Assembly: GCF_900129245.1 (NCBI RefSeq)
Contig: NZ_FQUT01000005.1
Span: 186,001 to 250,000, forward strand
DNA: 64,000 bases
Direction of reading: 5' to 3'
Source of the DNA: Chryseobacterium arachidis
GTDB taxonomy: Bacteria; Bacteroidota; Bacteroidia; Flavobacteriales; Weeksellaceae
The notes beneath the pieces are model-generated. The model had not been told where the DNA came from, did no database searches, and saw only the letters and a program-made list of their open reading frames with translations. Shown piece after piece: positions 24,395 through 32,434 of the stretch; position 1 is the first letter of the stretch, and each line of letters opens with the position of its first letter. The position numbers and the translations under genes are program-made.

Positions 24395-25912
24395 ATGAAA
24401 TTTAATTTTTTAAGAAAAGAGAATAAAGTAGTAACGAACTACGAAGGTGCAAAGGCTTACACTATGACGCCTGCAGAAGAATTGTACAGTGCTGTTGTTA
24501 CAACAGGATTATCAAACGCAACTTATGAAAAAGGAAATGACAGATTGGCGAGAATCCAGTCTCTGATTCAGAAAAACGACCCTGAGTTTGTTGCAAAACT
24601 GGCGGTTTATGTAAGAAAAGATATGTATTTGCGCTCGATTCCATTGGTTTTGACAACCGAATTGGCAAAACAGACTTCAGGTACAGACTTGGTAAGCAGA
24701 ACTGTTGACGGAGTCATCCAAAGAGCAGATGAAATAACAGAACTATTGGCATATTACCAATTGGCAAACGAAAGAACAGATTTGAAAAAATTGAATAAAC
24801 TTTCAAAACAAATCCAAAAAGGTCTGGTAAAATCATTCAATAAATTTGATGAATACCAGTTCGCAAAATACAATAGAAAAGCGGAAGTAACTTTGAAAGA
24901 TGCTTTGTTTTTAGTTCACCCGAAAGCAAAAGATGAAAATCAACAAGCCATTTTCAACAAAATTGTCAACGATTCGTTAGAAACTCCGTATACTTGGGAA
25001 GTTGAACTTTCGGTTTTAGGTCAGACAAAATTTGCCGATGATGCAGAAAGAAAATTAGCTTTCAAAAACAAATGGGAAGAACTGATTTTCAGCAACAAAT
25101 TGGGTTATATGGCGACTTTGCGAAATCTTAGAAATATTTTGGAAGCCAACGTTTCTCCGGAAGCGATGAACAAGGTGTGCAATTATTTGTCGGATGAAAA
25201 AGCCGTGAGAAATTCAAAACAATTGCCATTCAGATTTTTGTCGGCGTATAGAGAATTGAAAACGATCGATTCGCCTTATTTATCATCAATCTTGGAAGCA
25301 TTGGAAGATGCGGTAATGGTGAGTGCAAAAAACATCAAAGGTTTTGGTTTCGATACTTCGGTGGTGATCGCGGCAGACGTATCCGGTTCGATGCAACATC
25401 CAGTTTCTCCGAAATCTAAAGTATTGTTATATGATATCGGTTTGCTGATGTCGATGATGCTGCAGTCACAATGCAAAAACGTGATTACAGGTATGTTCGG
25501 TGACACCTGGAAGAGAGTTCCGATGCCTAAAAACGGTATTCTGACGAACGTAGATGCATTCTATAAAAGAGAAGGTGAAGTTGGTTATTCCACAAACGGT
25601 TATCTGGTGATTGATGATTTGATCAGAAGAAACGAAAAAGTGGACAAAGTAATGTTGTTTACAGATACTCAGCTTTGGGATAGCAACGGTGGTAGAAATT
25701 CTTTCGAAAATTCGTGGAATCAATACAAAAGTTTCAACCCGGATGCAAAATTGTATATTTTTGATTTGGCAGGTTACGGAAGACAACCATTAGATGTCAG
25801 AAAAAATGATGTATATCTTATCGCAGGTTGGTCCGACAAAATTTTCGATGTACTTAATGCTTTGGAAGACCGAAAATCAGCGGTAGCAATGATAAAAAAA
25901 GTAGTGCTGTAA
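24395..25912 (+). CDS. Ro60-like TROVE-vWA RNA-binding protein
   Basis: A 505-residue protein. The N-terminal about 300 residues are the alpha-helical TROVE region (AKLAVYVRKDMYLRSIPLVLTTELA, then RFLSAYREL). A vWA domain follows with MIDAS ADVSGS at about 327-332 and LFTDTQLWDSNGG later. Full-length Ro proteins bind Y RNAs on the outer surface of a ring and misfolded RNA ends in the central hole. The gene has an island operator, and Y-like RNAs begin right after the next small gene, which strongly supports a Ro-Y RNA system. Confidence 0.92.
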   Translation: MKFNFLRKENKVVTNYEGAKAYTMTPAEELYSAVVTTGLSNATYEKGNDRLARIQSLIQKNDPEFVAKLAVYVRKDMYLRSIPLVLTTELAKQTSGTDLVSRTVDGVIQRADEITELLAYYQLANERTDLKKLNKLSKQIQKGLVKSFNKFDEYQFAKYNRKAEVTLKDALFLVHPKAKDENQQAIFNKIVNDSLETPYTWEVELSVLGQTKFADDAERKLAFKNKWEELIFSNKLGYMATLRNLRNILEANVSPEAMNKVCNYLSDEKAVRNSKQLPFRFLSAYRELKTIDSPYLSSILEALEDAVMVSAKNIKGFGFDTSVVIAADVSGSMQHPVSPKSKVLLYDIGLLMSMMLQSQCKNVITGMFGDTWKRVPMPKNGILTNVDAFYKREGEVGYSTNGYLVIDDLIRRNEKVDKVMLFTDTQLWDSNGGRNSFENSWNQYKSFNPDAKLYIFDLAGYGRQPLDVRKNDVYLIAGWSDKIFDVLNALEDRKSAVAMIKKVVL

Positions 25913-25941
25913 AGGGCACTGCTTTAGATATTAGATGAAAA

Positions 25942-26268
25942 ATGAAAGTTATAAATATATATCCGATTTTATCAGACCTAAATTGTATAGATAAAGATAC
26001 TGTTAGGTTTGAATTCTCATCTAATCAGATGCAATTAAATAATTTTGTTGTAACAATTTTTGGCTTTAAATCTGATGATTTGAAAAGTTTAGTTGAACTA
26101 ATAAAAAAATATTATCTTAATAAGCAAACTGTACTTCTAGAAGAAGATAATTGTATTGAAATTTTGTCAGGAGATATTGATGAAAGCCCAGATTGGGGAG
26201 ATTGGAGTACTTTTTTTGCCCCATTTGATTTTGAAAAATATGAGACAAATTTTACTAAGAAAAAATAA
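25942..26268 (+). CDS. Hypothetical acidic 108-residue protein
   Basis: It starts 29 bases after the Ro stop and is probably on the Ro mRNA. Acidic, with DESPDWGDWSTFFAPFDFEKYE at the C-terminus; no signal or membrane segment. I do not recognise a family. The first Y-like RNA starts 12 bases after its stop. Confidence 0.7.
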   Translation: MKVINIYPILSDLNCIDKDTVRFEFSSNQMQLNNFVVTIFGFKSDDLKSLVELIKKYYLNKQTVLLEEDNCIEILSGDIDESPDWGDWSTFFAPFDFEKYETNFTKKK

Positions 26269-26280
26269 TTAGTGAAAAAT

Positions 26281-26352
26281 AACCGATGCTGTAAGAAAAG
26301 AATTCCTTCGATTTCCACTTGAACAAGAGTCTTTTCGCTGGATTGCTCGGTT
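26281..26352 (+). ncRNA. Type B Y-like RNA 1
   Basis: 72 nt. Outer stem AACCGA / TCGGTT, internal box TGCTGTAAG, second stem GAAAAGA / TCTTTTC, then TTCCTTCG. Short loop payload. It aligns along its length with element 4 (27210), whose outer stem is AATCGA / TCGATT, a compensated change. It lies in the 3' region of the Ro transcript. Confidence 0.75.
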
Positions 26353-26358
26353 TACACT

Positions 26359-26440
26359 AACCAATGTCGTTATCCTAAGAGTTTCATCGTCAGACTTCCA
26401 ATTTGAAAACATTCAAAACTCTTAAAATTGTTACTTGGTT
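26359..26440 (+). ncRNA. Type B Y-like RNA 2
   Basis: 82 nt. Outer stem AACCAA / TTGGTT, box TGTCGTTATC, second stem AAGAGTT / AACTCTT, then TCATCGTC in place of TTACTTCG. Short AT-rich payload. The 3' strand is followed by TTTTTT, so it can terminate the Ro transcript. Confidence 0.7.
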
Positions 26441-26462
26441 TTTTTAATTAAAAAAGATAATC

Positions 26463-26990
26463 ATGGGAAATATGTTCTATAGAATTGAACAGGATCTTAA
26501 GGATGGCAGAAAGAAAAAAGCCTGCGATAGATTGAGAAATATGATCAATCAGTTTCCGGATGATATTTCATTGAGAGAGAAATTGGCACAAATCTATTAT
26601 GATTCTGGATTTAAAGATGAAGCCGGGAAATTTTGGATTTTATCAGAACCTCAGAATTTTGAAATGAAAGAAGCTGTTGAAATTTATAGAAATTCTTTAA
26701 GTAATTCAGGAAATGCTATTTTAAAAGATATTGTTTTTCGTGGAGATAAAAATAGGCTTTCAGAGCACTCGAAAAATATTTTGAATGAATTGGAATCAGA
26801 CAGTTTTAAAAGAACTAAACACGTTCCTGATTTTAAACCTAAAAAAAGAGAAAAAGGAAATTATGCTGAATCTAAAGATAATTTTTTTAGCAGAGTTGGT
26901 TTTCTCTTACTTATTGGAGGAATTATTTTACTTCCGTTTTTAGGAATTGTTAAACTTTATGAATTATTAGATTCATTATTCTTTAAATAA
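26463..26990 (+). CDS. Hypothetical TPR-like membrane protein
   Basis: A 175-residue protein. The N-terminal part has two helix pairs of TPR style (DRLRNMINQFPDDISLREKLAQIYYDSGFKDEAGKFW), a basic linker follows, and one membrane segment lies near the C-terminus (VGFLLLIGGIILLPFLGIV). It sits between Y-like RNAs 2 and 3. Possibly a membrane partner of the Ro system, on position only. Confidence 0.65.
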   Translation: MGNMFYRIEQDLKDGRKKKACDRLRNMINQFPDDISLREKLAQIYYDSGFKDEAGKFWILSEPQNFEMKEAVEIYRNSLSNSGNAILKDIVFRGDKNRLSEHSKNILNELESDSFKRTKHVPDFKPKKREKGNYAESKDNFFSRVGFLLLIGGIILLPFLGIVKLYELLDSLFFK

Positions 26991-26999
26991 ATTTTAACT

Positions 27000-27034
27000 G
27001 CGTAAAAAGAATGCGCACTGAAGTAATAATTTTG
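27000..27034 (+). promoter_or_regulatory. Island operator 4 and -7 box (Y-RNA array promoter)
   Basis: GCGTAA-AAAGA-ATGCGC (27000-27016), then TAATTTTG (27027-27034) 11 bases on. The half-sites match operator 1 exactly. Transcription would start at about 27041, just before Y-like RNA 3. No other promoter is evident inside the array, so it is probably one long precursor that must be cut. Confidence 0.8.
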
Positions 27035-27067
27035 CTTCAACAAAAACAATAACCATAAAAACTTAAA

Positions 27068-27203
27068 AAGTAAGTGTTGTTAAATAGAATTACTTCGTTT
27101 AAAGGGCGGTTTTGCAGGTTCGAATCCTGCTCCTGAAAATTCAGGATGGTGTAATGGGCTATCACGTCGCAGTCAAGTCTCTATTTGATTTTTCACCTTA
27201 CTT
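27068..27203 (+). ncRNA. Type B Y-like RNA 3 with permuted tRNA mimic
   Basis: Outer stem AAGTAAG / CTTACTT, box TGTTGT, second stem AAATAGA / TCTATTT, then ATTACTTCG. Payload in permuted order: T arm GCAGG-TTCGAAT-CCTGC (27114-27130), closed acceptor TCCTGA / TCAGGA (27131-27146), D arm GTG..CAC (27147-27165). The second stem replaces the anticodon arm. Confidence 0.8.
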
Positions 27204-27209
27204 AAAAAT

Positions 27210-27281
27210 AATCGATGCCGTAAAAAAGAGTTACTTCTACTTACCATTGAAACATAATCTCTTTTTAAACATTGCTCGATT
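27210..27281 (+). ncRNA. Type B Y-like RNA 4
   Basis: 72 nt. Outer stem AATCGA / TCGATT, box TGCCGTA, second stem AAAAAGAG / CTCTTTTT, then TTACTTCT and a short payload. Closely related to element 1, with paired changes in both stems. Confidence 0.75.
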
Positions 27282-27294
27282 TTAAAAATTATTC

Positions 27295-27413
27295 TACAAG
27301 TGCCGTGGATAAAAGTTACTTCGATTTTACAAAGGTTCGAATCCTTTCGCCGAAAGGTGTGGTCGAGTGGCAAGACGAGTTTTAAGACAGCTTTTATCAA
27401 TCTTTGCCTTGTA
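27295..27413 (+). ncRNA. Type B Y-like RNA 5 with permuted tRNA mimic
   Basis: Outer stem TACAAG / CTTGTA, box TGCCGTGG, second stem GATAAAAG / CTTTTATC, then TTACTTCG. Payload: T arm AAAGG-TTCGAAT-CCTTT (27331-27347), acceptor CGCC-GAAA-GGTG closed by a GNRA tetraloop (27348-27359), D arm GTC..GAC. Confidence 0.8.
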
Positions 27414-27445
27414 CTTTAAAAAAAATAGTATTTAAACATATAAAA

Positions 27446-27577
27446 AATCAAGTGTCGTCTTAGAATCATACTTCGATTGTTAATCATTGGGTCGCAGGTT
27501 CGAGTCCTGTCTTTTCTAAGGAAAAGTAGCTCAGACGGTAGAGCAAATATTGGATTCTATAATTTTTTACCTTGATT
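27446..27577 (+). ncRNA. Type B Y-like RNA 6 with permuted tRNA mimic
   Basis: Outer stem AATCAAG / CTTGATT, box TGTCGTC, second stem TAGAATC / GATTCTA, then ATACTTCG. Payload: T arm 27494-27510, acceptor CTTTTC-TAAG-GAAAAG (27511-27526), D arm TAGCTC..GAGC (27527-27544). An Asn-like half anticodon region (GTTAATCATT) remains before the T arm. Confidence 0.8.
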
Positions 27578-27586
27578 TAAAAAAAT

Positions 27587-27715
27587 AAAAGAGTGCCGTA
27601 GAAAAGGCTTACTTCGAGGCAGAATTTAGACGTCAAAAATCTAAGAAAAAGTGCAATTTCCTGAATAACAGTAAGGATCGGGTGCATGTCTGTCTTTTCG
27701 CCTTTTGCCTCTTTT
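27587..27715 (+). ncRNA. Type B Y-like RNA 7 with a non-tRNA payload
   Basis: Outer stem AAAAGAG / CTCTTTT, box TGCCGTAG, second stem AAAAGGC / GCCTTTT, then TTACTTCG. The payload has no T or D arm. It closes with GGCAGA / TCTGTC and holds hairpins TTAGA / TCTAA and TGCA..TGCA around TCCT / AGGA, a three-way junction. Origin of the payload not recognised. Confidence 0.7.
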
Positions 27716-27737
27716 TCATTAAAAATTTAAAGAATAT

Positions 27738-27862
27738 GTCAAGTGTCGTAGTATAGAAATGCTTCGTCCACGCTTAAGATGCAGGTTCGAATCCTGCCTG
27801 TAAAAACAGTCGTCTAATGGTAAGATGCAAGCTATAAGTGTCTGTACGAAAATTACCTTGAT
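27738..27862 (+). ncRNA. Type B Y-like RNA 8 with permuted tRNA mimic
   Basis: Outer stem GTCAAG / CTTGAT, box TGTCGTAG, shorter second stem TATAG / CTATA, then ATGCTTCG. Payload: T arm GCAGG-TTCGAAT-CCTGC (27781-27797), acceptor CTGT-AAAA-ACAG (27798-27809), D arm 27810-27828. The 3' internal loop is longer than in the others. Confidence 0.75.
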
Positions 27863-27868
27863 AAAAAC

Positions 27869-27979
27869 AAAGAGTGCCGTTAGAGAAAACTTACTTCGGT
27901 TAATCTTATGATGTTGGTTCGACTCCAGAATAAATCAGAAATGATTTATATTAAAGGTTTTCTCGTCTTTTGCCTCTTT
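27869..27979 (+). ncRNA. Type B Y-like RNA 9 with partial tRNA mimic
   Basis: Outer stem AAAGAG / CTCTTT, box TGCCGTTAG, second stem GAGAAAAC / GTTTTCTC, then TTACTTCG. Payload: T arm TTGG-TTCGACT-CCAG and acceptor ATAAATC / GATTTAT closed by a short loop, but no D arm. The 3' strand runs into six T and can terminate. Confidence 0.75.
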
Positions 27980-27997
27980 TTTAATTAAAAAAAACTA

Positions 27998-28227
<230 letters not shown>

Positions 28228-28262
28228 TTTTTATATACAAAAAATTAAAATCCTGTAATACA

Positions 28263-29102
28263 ATGATTATACCTGAAAATTTAACTGATTTCTTATACTG
28301 GGTGAAAGAACGTACAGAAAAGCTATGGGCGAGCGAAGACTGGCGCGAGCATGAATTTTATGGTGCAAAATGGCAGCCTCTTACGGAGCAACAGATTGAT
28401 GAAGTTGAACAAAAATATGGTGTAAAATTTAATAATGAACACAAAGAATTCTTAAAAATCCTTCATGCTGTTGACAGGAAAGAAATTATAGAATATGATG
28501 GTGAAAATAATGAGGTGATTTTTGAAGAATGCACATGGTTTTACAATTGGTTGAAAGATGAACAGGAAATTAGGGAAAGGCTTCATGGTCTTTCGGACTG
28601 GTTTTATTCGGATGTTGAAGGAGGAAATCAGGTTTGGCTGAAATCATGGGGGAAAAAACCTGGATCCAAAGAAGAAAGGGAAAAGATTTTTCAGGAGTGG
28701 TTTTCTAAAATCCCACAACTTCTGCCAATTTACAGTCATCGCTTCGTAGTCGGTGATGATAATTTAAAATGGAACCCGATAATTTCCAGTTGGGGTTCAG
28801 ATATCATTGTAATGGGTTGGGATTTCAGAACTTATTTGCTGAATGAGATCGGAAGTCATCTTGATATTTATGAAGATGTTTTTGATGAAGAAGATCAAAT
28901 GTTTTATCCTGAGGTATTGCCTGAAATACAAGAAATTTTTAATGAAAATTTCAAATTTGATGAAACCAAAGATGTTCCCTATCTTAAAGAAATGATGCTC
29001 TACTGGTCTTCCGGCTGGTCAAGTTTTGGTATGAATTATTATCCAAAAGGAACAACGGTAAGTCCGATTGTAAAAACATGTATTGCCGAAGAAGAAATTT
29101 AA
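28263..29102 (+). CDS. SMI1/KNR4 (SUKH) family protein
   Basis: A 279-residue protein. The segment WQPLTEQQIDEVEQKYGVKFNNEHKEFLKIL is the N-terminal signature of SMI1/KNR4 domains, followed by acidic W/F-rich stretches. SUKH proteins are common immunity proteins against nuclease toxins and also act as adaptors. Here the gene lies inside the Y-RNA array, between elements 10 and 11, in the same direction. That suggests co-transcription and a protein-binding role in the system. Confidence 0.75.
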   Translation: MIIPENLTDFLYWVKERTEKLWASEDWREHEFYGAKWQPLTEQQIDEVEQKYGVKFNNEHKEFLKILHAVDRKEIIEYDGENNEVIFEECTWFYNWLKDEQEIRERLHGLSDWFYSDVEGGNQVWLKSWGKKPGSKEEREKIFQEWFSKIPQLLPIYSHRFVVGDDNLKWNPIISSWGSDIIVMGWDFRTYLLNEIGSHLDIYEDVFDEEDQMFYPEVLPEIQEIFNENFKFDETKDVPYLKEMMLYWSSGWSSFGMNYYPKGTTVSPIVKTCIAEEEI

Positions 29103-29107
29103 AATAT

Positions 29108-29264
29108 AAACAAGTGCCGTAGAATAGCGTTACTTCGCTCATCACGACGGGGTCGCGGGTTCGAGTCCCGCCTTTTCCACAATTCAAAAACACAAAATCT
29201 AAATAGGAAAAGTAGCTCAGTTGGTTAGAGCACGACATTACGCTTTTTGGTTGTTGCCTTGTTT
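29108..29264 (+). ncRNA. Type B Y-like RNA 11 with permuted tRNA-Met mimic
   Basis: Outer stem AAACAAG / CTTGTTT, box TGCCGTAG, second stem AATAGCG / CGCTTTT with one mismatch, then TTACTTCG. Payload: anticodon-loop-like CTCATCA, T arm GCGGG-TTCGAGT-CCCGC (29155-29171), acceptor CTTTTCC (29172-29178), a 27-nt linker, GGAAAAG (29206-29212), D arm (29213-29231). The long linker looks like that of a permuted tRNA gene. T run after the stem. Confidence 0.8.
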
Positions 29265-29270
29265 TTTTAA

Positions 29271-29399
29271 ATAAAAGTGTCGCAGAGAAAAGTTACTTCG
29301 TCACCATTTAAAGGGGAGGAATAGCGAAGCCGGTATCTCCGGCAAGGCTATCCGGTTCGACTCCGGCAAGACGTAGCCCCGTATTTTTCTCGTTTTTAT
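29271..29399 (+). ncRNA. Type B Y-like RNA 12 with a non-permuted tRNA-like payload
   Basis: Outer stem ATAAAA / TTTTTAT, box TGTCGCAG, second stem GAGAAAA / TTTTCTC, then TTACTTCG. Payload closes with GGGG / CCCC, then a hairpin ATAGC..GCCGG / CCGGC..GCTAT, then T-like arm CCGG-TTCGACT-CCGG. No D arm, and the order is not permuted. Confidence 0.7.
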
Positions 29400-29403
29400 C
29401 TTC

Positions 29404-29440
29404 AAAAAAATCCGGTCAATTCTAATGACCGGATTTTTTT
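29404..29440. terminator. Bidirectional terminator at the end of the RNA island array
   Basis: Perfect 8-bp stem TCCGGTCA / TGACCGGA flanked by A run and T run, so it works in both directions. It closes the Y-RNA array and the convergent HTH genes. Confidence 0.9.
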
Positions 29441-29441
29441 G

Positions 29442-29786
29442 TTAATTTTTTTCCGCAGGGTTATCCTGATCTTCTGCAAAAAGTCTTTTCCAACGGCTGA
29501 TGGTCGTCCTGCTTATTTTATATTTTTTAGACATAAAACTGATGGAAAGCTCATGTTTCTTTTGATAATCCAACAATTTGAGAATGGTCTTTTTATCGTA
29601 TATTCTCAATTTTTGATTATTGTGTGAACTTTCTTTGGATGGCGTAAAAACCAAATCATTAAAGTTCAGGATATCTTCTGTCGTCTTCAACTTTTTTATC
29701 AAACGTTGAATCTTCGGGTCTTCTAGTTTTTCAGGAGCTTTTTCTTTCAGCATATCCTGATAAATTTTTGTATAATTGGGGCGCAT
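29442..29786 (-). CDS. HTH (transposase-like) small protein
   Basis: 114 residues, start taken at MRPNYTKIYQDML because the longer frame overlaps the neighbouring gene. C-terminal HTH: KKHELSISFMSKKYKISRTTISRWKRLF, of the IS3/psq transposase-regulator style. It follows the next gene by 10 bases on the minus strand, and they form a pair common in Chryseobacterium, from memory. No transposase catalytic domain or inverted repeats are seen. Confidence 0.6.
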   Translation of the reverse strand: MRPNYTKIYQDMLKEKAPEKLEDPKIQRLIKKLKTTEDILNFNDLVFTPSKESSHNNQKLRIYDKKTILKLLDYQKKHELSISFMSKKYKISRTTISRWKRLFAEDQDNPAEKN

Positions 29787-29796
29787 AAAATTCAGG

Positions 29797-30213
29797 TTAA
29801 ATTTTTTGAAGCCAGCGGTGAAGGGTACTTTTAGGAATTGAATATTCTTTGATGATCTCACTAAGCGTCATCTCACCAGATTGTATCTTCCCGATGATAA
29901 AATCCTTAATTTCCTGAGTATAAATATTTTTTCTGAAAAAAGGAATGCTCTCCGATTTATTGTTTTTTCCTTTATCTACGGCCGATGGTGGTGAATATAA
30001 AATTAAATGTGAACTGTAAATTCTAAAAAAATCGTATTCCAGTAATTTTGAAAATCTCAACAGGAGACCCGTGTCTATGGTTGAGCTTTGATACATTTGC
30101 TCAACAGCCTCTTCGTCTTTTTTCAGAAAACTGCATACTCTTTCTTTGCTGATTTCCATTTCATCCACACGTTCTTTGATGAATTTTCCGATATGTATTT
30201 CTTTATATAACAT
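29797..30213 (-). CDS. Two-HTH DNA-binding protein
   Basis: 138 residues. The N-terminal half resembles an XRE-type fold (ERVDEMEISKERVCSFLKKDEEAVEQMYQ..TGLLLRFSKLLEYDFF). The C-terminal half has a transposase-like HTH (IQSGEMTLSEIIKEYSIPKSTLHRWLQKI). Probably a regulator paired with the gene at 29442. It could be considered as the unknown regulator of the island operator, but nothing ties it to that beyond being next door. Confidence 0.6.
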   Translation of the reverse strand: MLYKEIHIGKFIKERVDEMEISKERVCSFLKKDEEAVEQMYQSSTIDTGLLLRFSKLLEYDFFRIYSSHLILYSPPSAVDKGKNNKSESIPFFRKNIYTQEIKDFIIGKIQSGEMTLSEIIKEYSIPKSTLHRWLQKI

Positions 30214-30547
30214 AATGTAAGCTTTGTACAGTTTAAAAACTTTAATTAAAATATTTAATTAAAAAAGATAAAATAAGTATTCTGGAAATGATGAATTAAT
30301 TACAAATTTGAATAATGTTTAACGAAAATAATTCGCTCAATTCTCTCAAATATAAATAAAAATCAATTATCCGGAAAGAATATATGAATGAATTTTTTAA
30401 AAATATGATTTTTGATTAAAAGTGTGGTATATGTTATTTTGCTGGAAAAAGATCATTATTGATGAAAGATCTGAAGGAAGTATTTTAAAATTAGATTTCG
30501 TGGCTATCTTGAGTATATAAATATTCGATAAAGATTTCCAAAGTCCA

Positions 30548-30555
30548 TATCTTTG
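30548..30555 (+). promoter_or_regulatory. -7 box TATCTTTG of the SulP gene
   Basis: A perfect -7 box ending 7 bases before the ATG at 30562. It rules out the longer frame from 30553, which would start inside the promoter, and implies a nearly leaderless mRNA. The stretch 30214-30547 is AT-rich, with no other feature seen. Confidence 0.7.
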
Positions 30556-30561
30556 CAGTTC

Positions 30562-32100
30562 ATGAAAAATACGATCGCCTTATTCGACTTCTCTAAGAAA
30601 ATCAATTATAAAAACGAAATTTTAGCGGGGCTTACTGTTGCAATGACAATGATTCCCGAGTCACTTTCGTTTGCTATTCTTGCCGGACTTTCTCCTCTCA
30701 TTGGCTTATATGCAGCCTTCATGATGGGATTGGTCACCGCAATTTTTGGAGGACGTCCCGGAATGGTTTCCGGCGGAGCAGGGGCGACGATTGTTGTTTT
30801 AATTGCTTTGATAAAAACTCACGGTGTAGAATATCTCTTCGCAACCGTTCTTCTCGCGGGTGTTTTTCAGATATTGGTCGGAGCTTTTAAACTCGGAAAA
30901 TTTGTAAGATTAATTCCACAACCAGTCATGTACGGTTTCCTGAATGGTTTGGCAGTCATTATTTTTATGGCACAGGTCGAACAATTTAAAATCACGGATG
31001 CTAGTGGAACAACAAGCTGGCTGCAAGGTTCTTCCTTATATATAATGGCAGGACTTACCGCATTCACGATCGTCATTGTTTACTTTTTTCCAAAGATTAC
31101 AAAAGTAGTTCCGGCATCTTTGGTCGCAATTTTAATAATCTCCGGAGTCGTTGTAGGTTTCGGTATTAATACGAAAACGGTTGCAGACATTGCTCACATC
31201 AGCGGAAATCTTCCAAGTTTTCACATTCCGAGTATCCCTTTTTCATTAGAAACTTTACAGATTATTTTTCCTTACGCCTTAATTATGGCGGGAGTCGGAT
31301 TAATAGAATCTTTATTAACCTTATCAATGGTTGATGAAATCACAAACTCAAAAGGAAGTGCCAATAAAGAATCTATTGCTCAAGGCTTAGCCAATATTAC
31401 CAACGGTTTCTTCGGTGGAATGGGTGGATGTGCAATGGTTGCCCAAACTTTGGTTAATCTGAATGCAGGTTCAAGAGCCAGACTTTCCGGAATTATTGCA
31501 TCCATTACAATTTTAATCATCATTTTAGTCGGAGCGCCTTTTATCGAAAAAATTCCAATGGCGGCTTTGGTTGGGGTCATGATGATGGTTGCAATCAGTA
31601 CTTTTCAGTGGGTTTCGATTCGAATTGTCAATAAAATGCCAAAATCCGATATTTTTGTCGGAATTACGGTAGCTTTAATTACGATTGTCCTTCACAATTT
31701 AGCGTTAGCTGTTTTAGTAGGAGTGATTATTTCAGCATTGGTTTTTGCCTGGGATAATGCGAAAAGGATTCGTGCAAGAAAGTATATTGATGAAAATGGT
31801 ATTAAATATTACGAAATTTCCGGACCATTATTCTTTGGTTCTGTTACAGCATTTACAGATAAATTCGATCCGATAAATGATCCAAACGACGTCATAATAG
31901 ATTTTAAAGAAAGCCGAATTGTAGATATGAGTGCCATTGATGCCGTAGACAAATTATCAAAAAAATACAGTCAGCTTAATAAAAAACTTCATTTAAAACA
32001 TCTCAGCGAAGATTCCATTAAAATGCTGAAAAATGCCGAAGCTGTCATTGAAGTGAACATTCAGGAAGACCCGACTTATAAGGTAATGCCCGAGAAGTAA
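30562..32100 (+). CDS. SulP (SLC26) family anion transporter
   Basis: 512 residues. The sulfate transporter core has about 12-14 membrane segments beginning FSKKINYKNEILAGLTVAMTMIPESLSFAILAGLSPLIGLYAAF. A short cytoplasmic STAS domain follows at the C-terminus (YYEISGPLFFGSVTAF..VIIDFKESRIVDMSAIDAVDKL). Members carry sulfate, bicarbonate or other anions. The substrate is not readable. Start chosen from the -7 box position. Confidence 0.9.
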   Translation: MKNTIALFDFSKKINYKNEILAGLTVAMTMIPESLSFAILAGLSPLIGLYAAFMMGLVTAIFGGRPGMVSGGAGATIVVLIALIKTHGVEYLFATVLLAGVFQILVGAFKLGKFVRLIPQPVMYGFLNGLAVIIFMAQVEQFKITDASGTTSWLQGSSLYIMAGLTAFTIVIVYFFPKITKVVPASLVAILIISGVVVGFGINTKTVADIAHISGNLPSFHIPSIPFSLETLQIIFPYALIMAGVGLIESLLTLSMVDEITNSKGSANKESIAQGLANITNGFFGGMGGCAMVAQTLVNLNAGSRARLSGIIASITILIIILVGAPFIEKIPMAALVGVMMMVAISTFQWVSIRIVNKMPKSDIFVGITVALITIVLHNLALAVLVGVIISALVFAWDNAKRIRARKYIDENGIKYYEISGPLFFGSVTAFTDKFDPINDPNDVIIDFKESRIVDMSAIDAVDKLSKKYSQLNKKLHLKHLSEDSIKMLKNAEAVIEVNIQEDPTYKVMPEK

Positions 32101-32434
32101 GAGGGAAGGAGTGTTTGAGAGTTGTAGAGTTTTAGTGTGTTGTACGTCATTGCGAGGAGCGAAGCGACGAAGCAATCTCAAAAAAATTACAAGATCCGTG
32201 AGAAAGCAAGTCTTTTGAAGTTTGATGATGAAAGTTTAAAAATATTACGCAACATCTGTGAAATCCGTGCAATCTGCGGGAAAATAAATTTTTGTTAGAC
32301 ATTCGTGAAAATTCGTATAATTCCTGACAAAGAAAAAGATCTGCGCAATCAGCAAAATCTGCGAGATAAAAATTCACAATTCACCTCTATAACCCAAACA
32401 AGGACTGCAAAATAAAATTTACAGCCCTCGTTTT
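32101..32434. other. Intergenic region with REP-like and 'CTGCG' filler repeats
   Basis: A half REP-like element (GTCATTGCGAGGAGCGAAGC, 32147 on) is followed by loosely repeated words (AATCTGCG, AATCAGCAAAATCTGCGAG). The latter recur at about 48316 and 51795. No gene seen. Confidence 0.5.

Noticed and set aside
29442..30213. An insertion sequence
   Set aside because: The two HTH genes lack a DDE or other transposase domain, terminal inverted repeats or target duplications.
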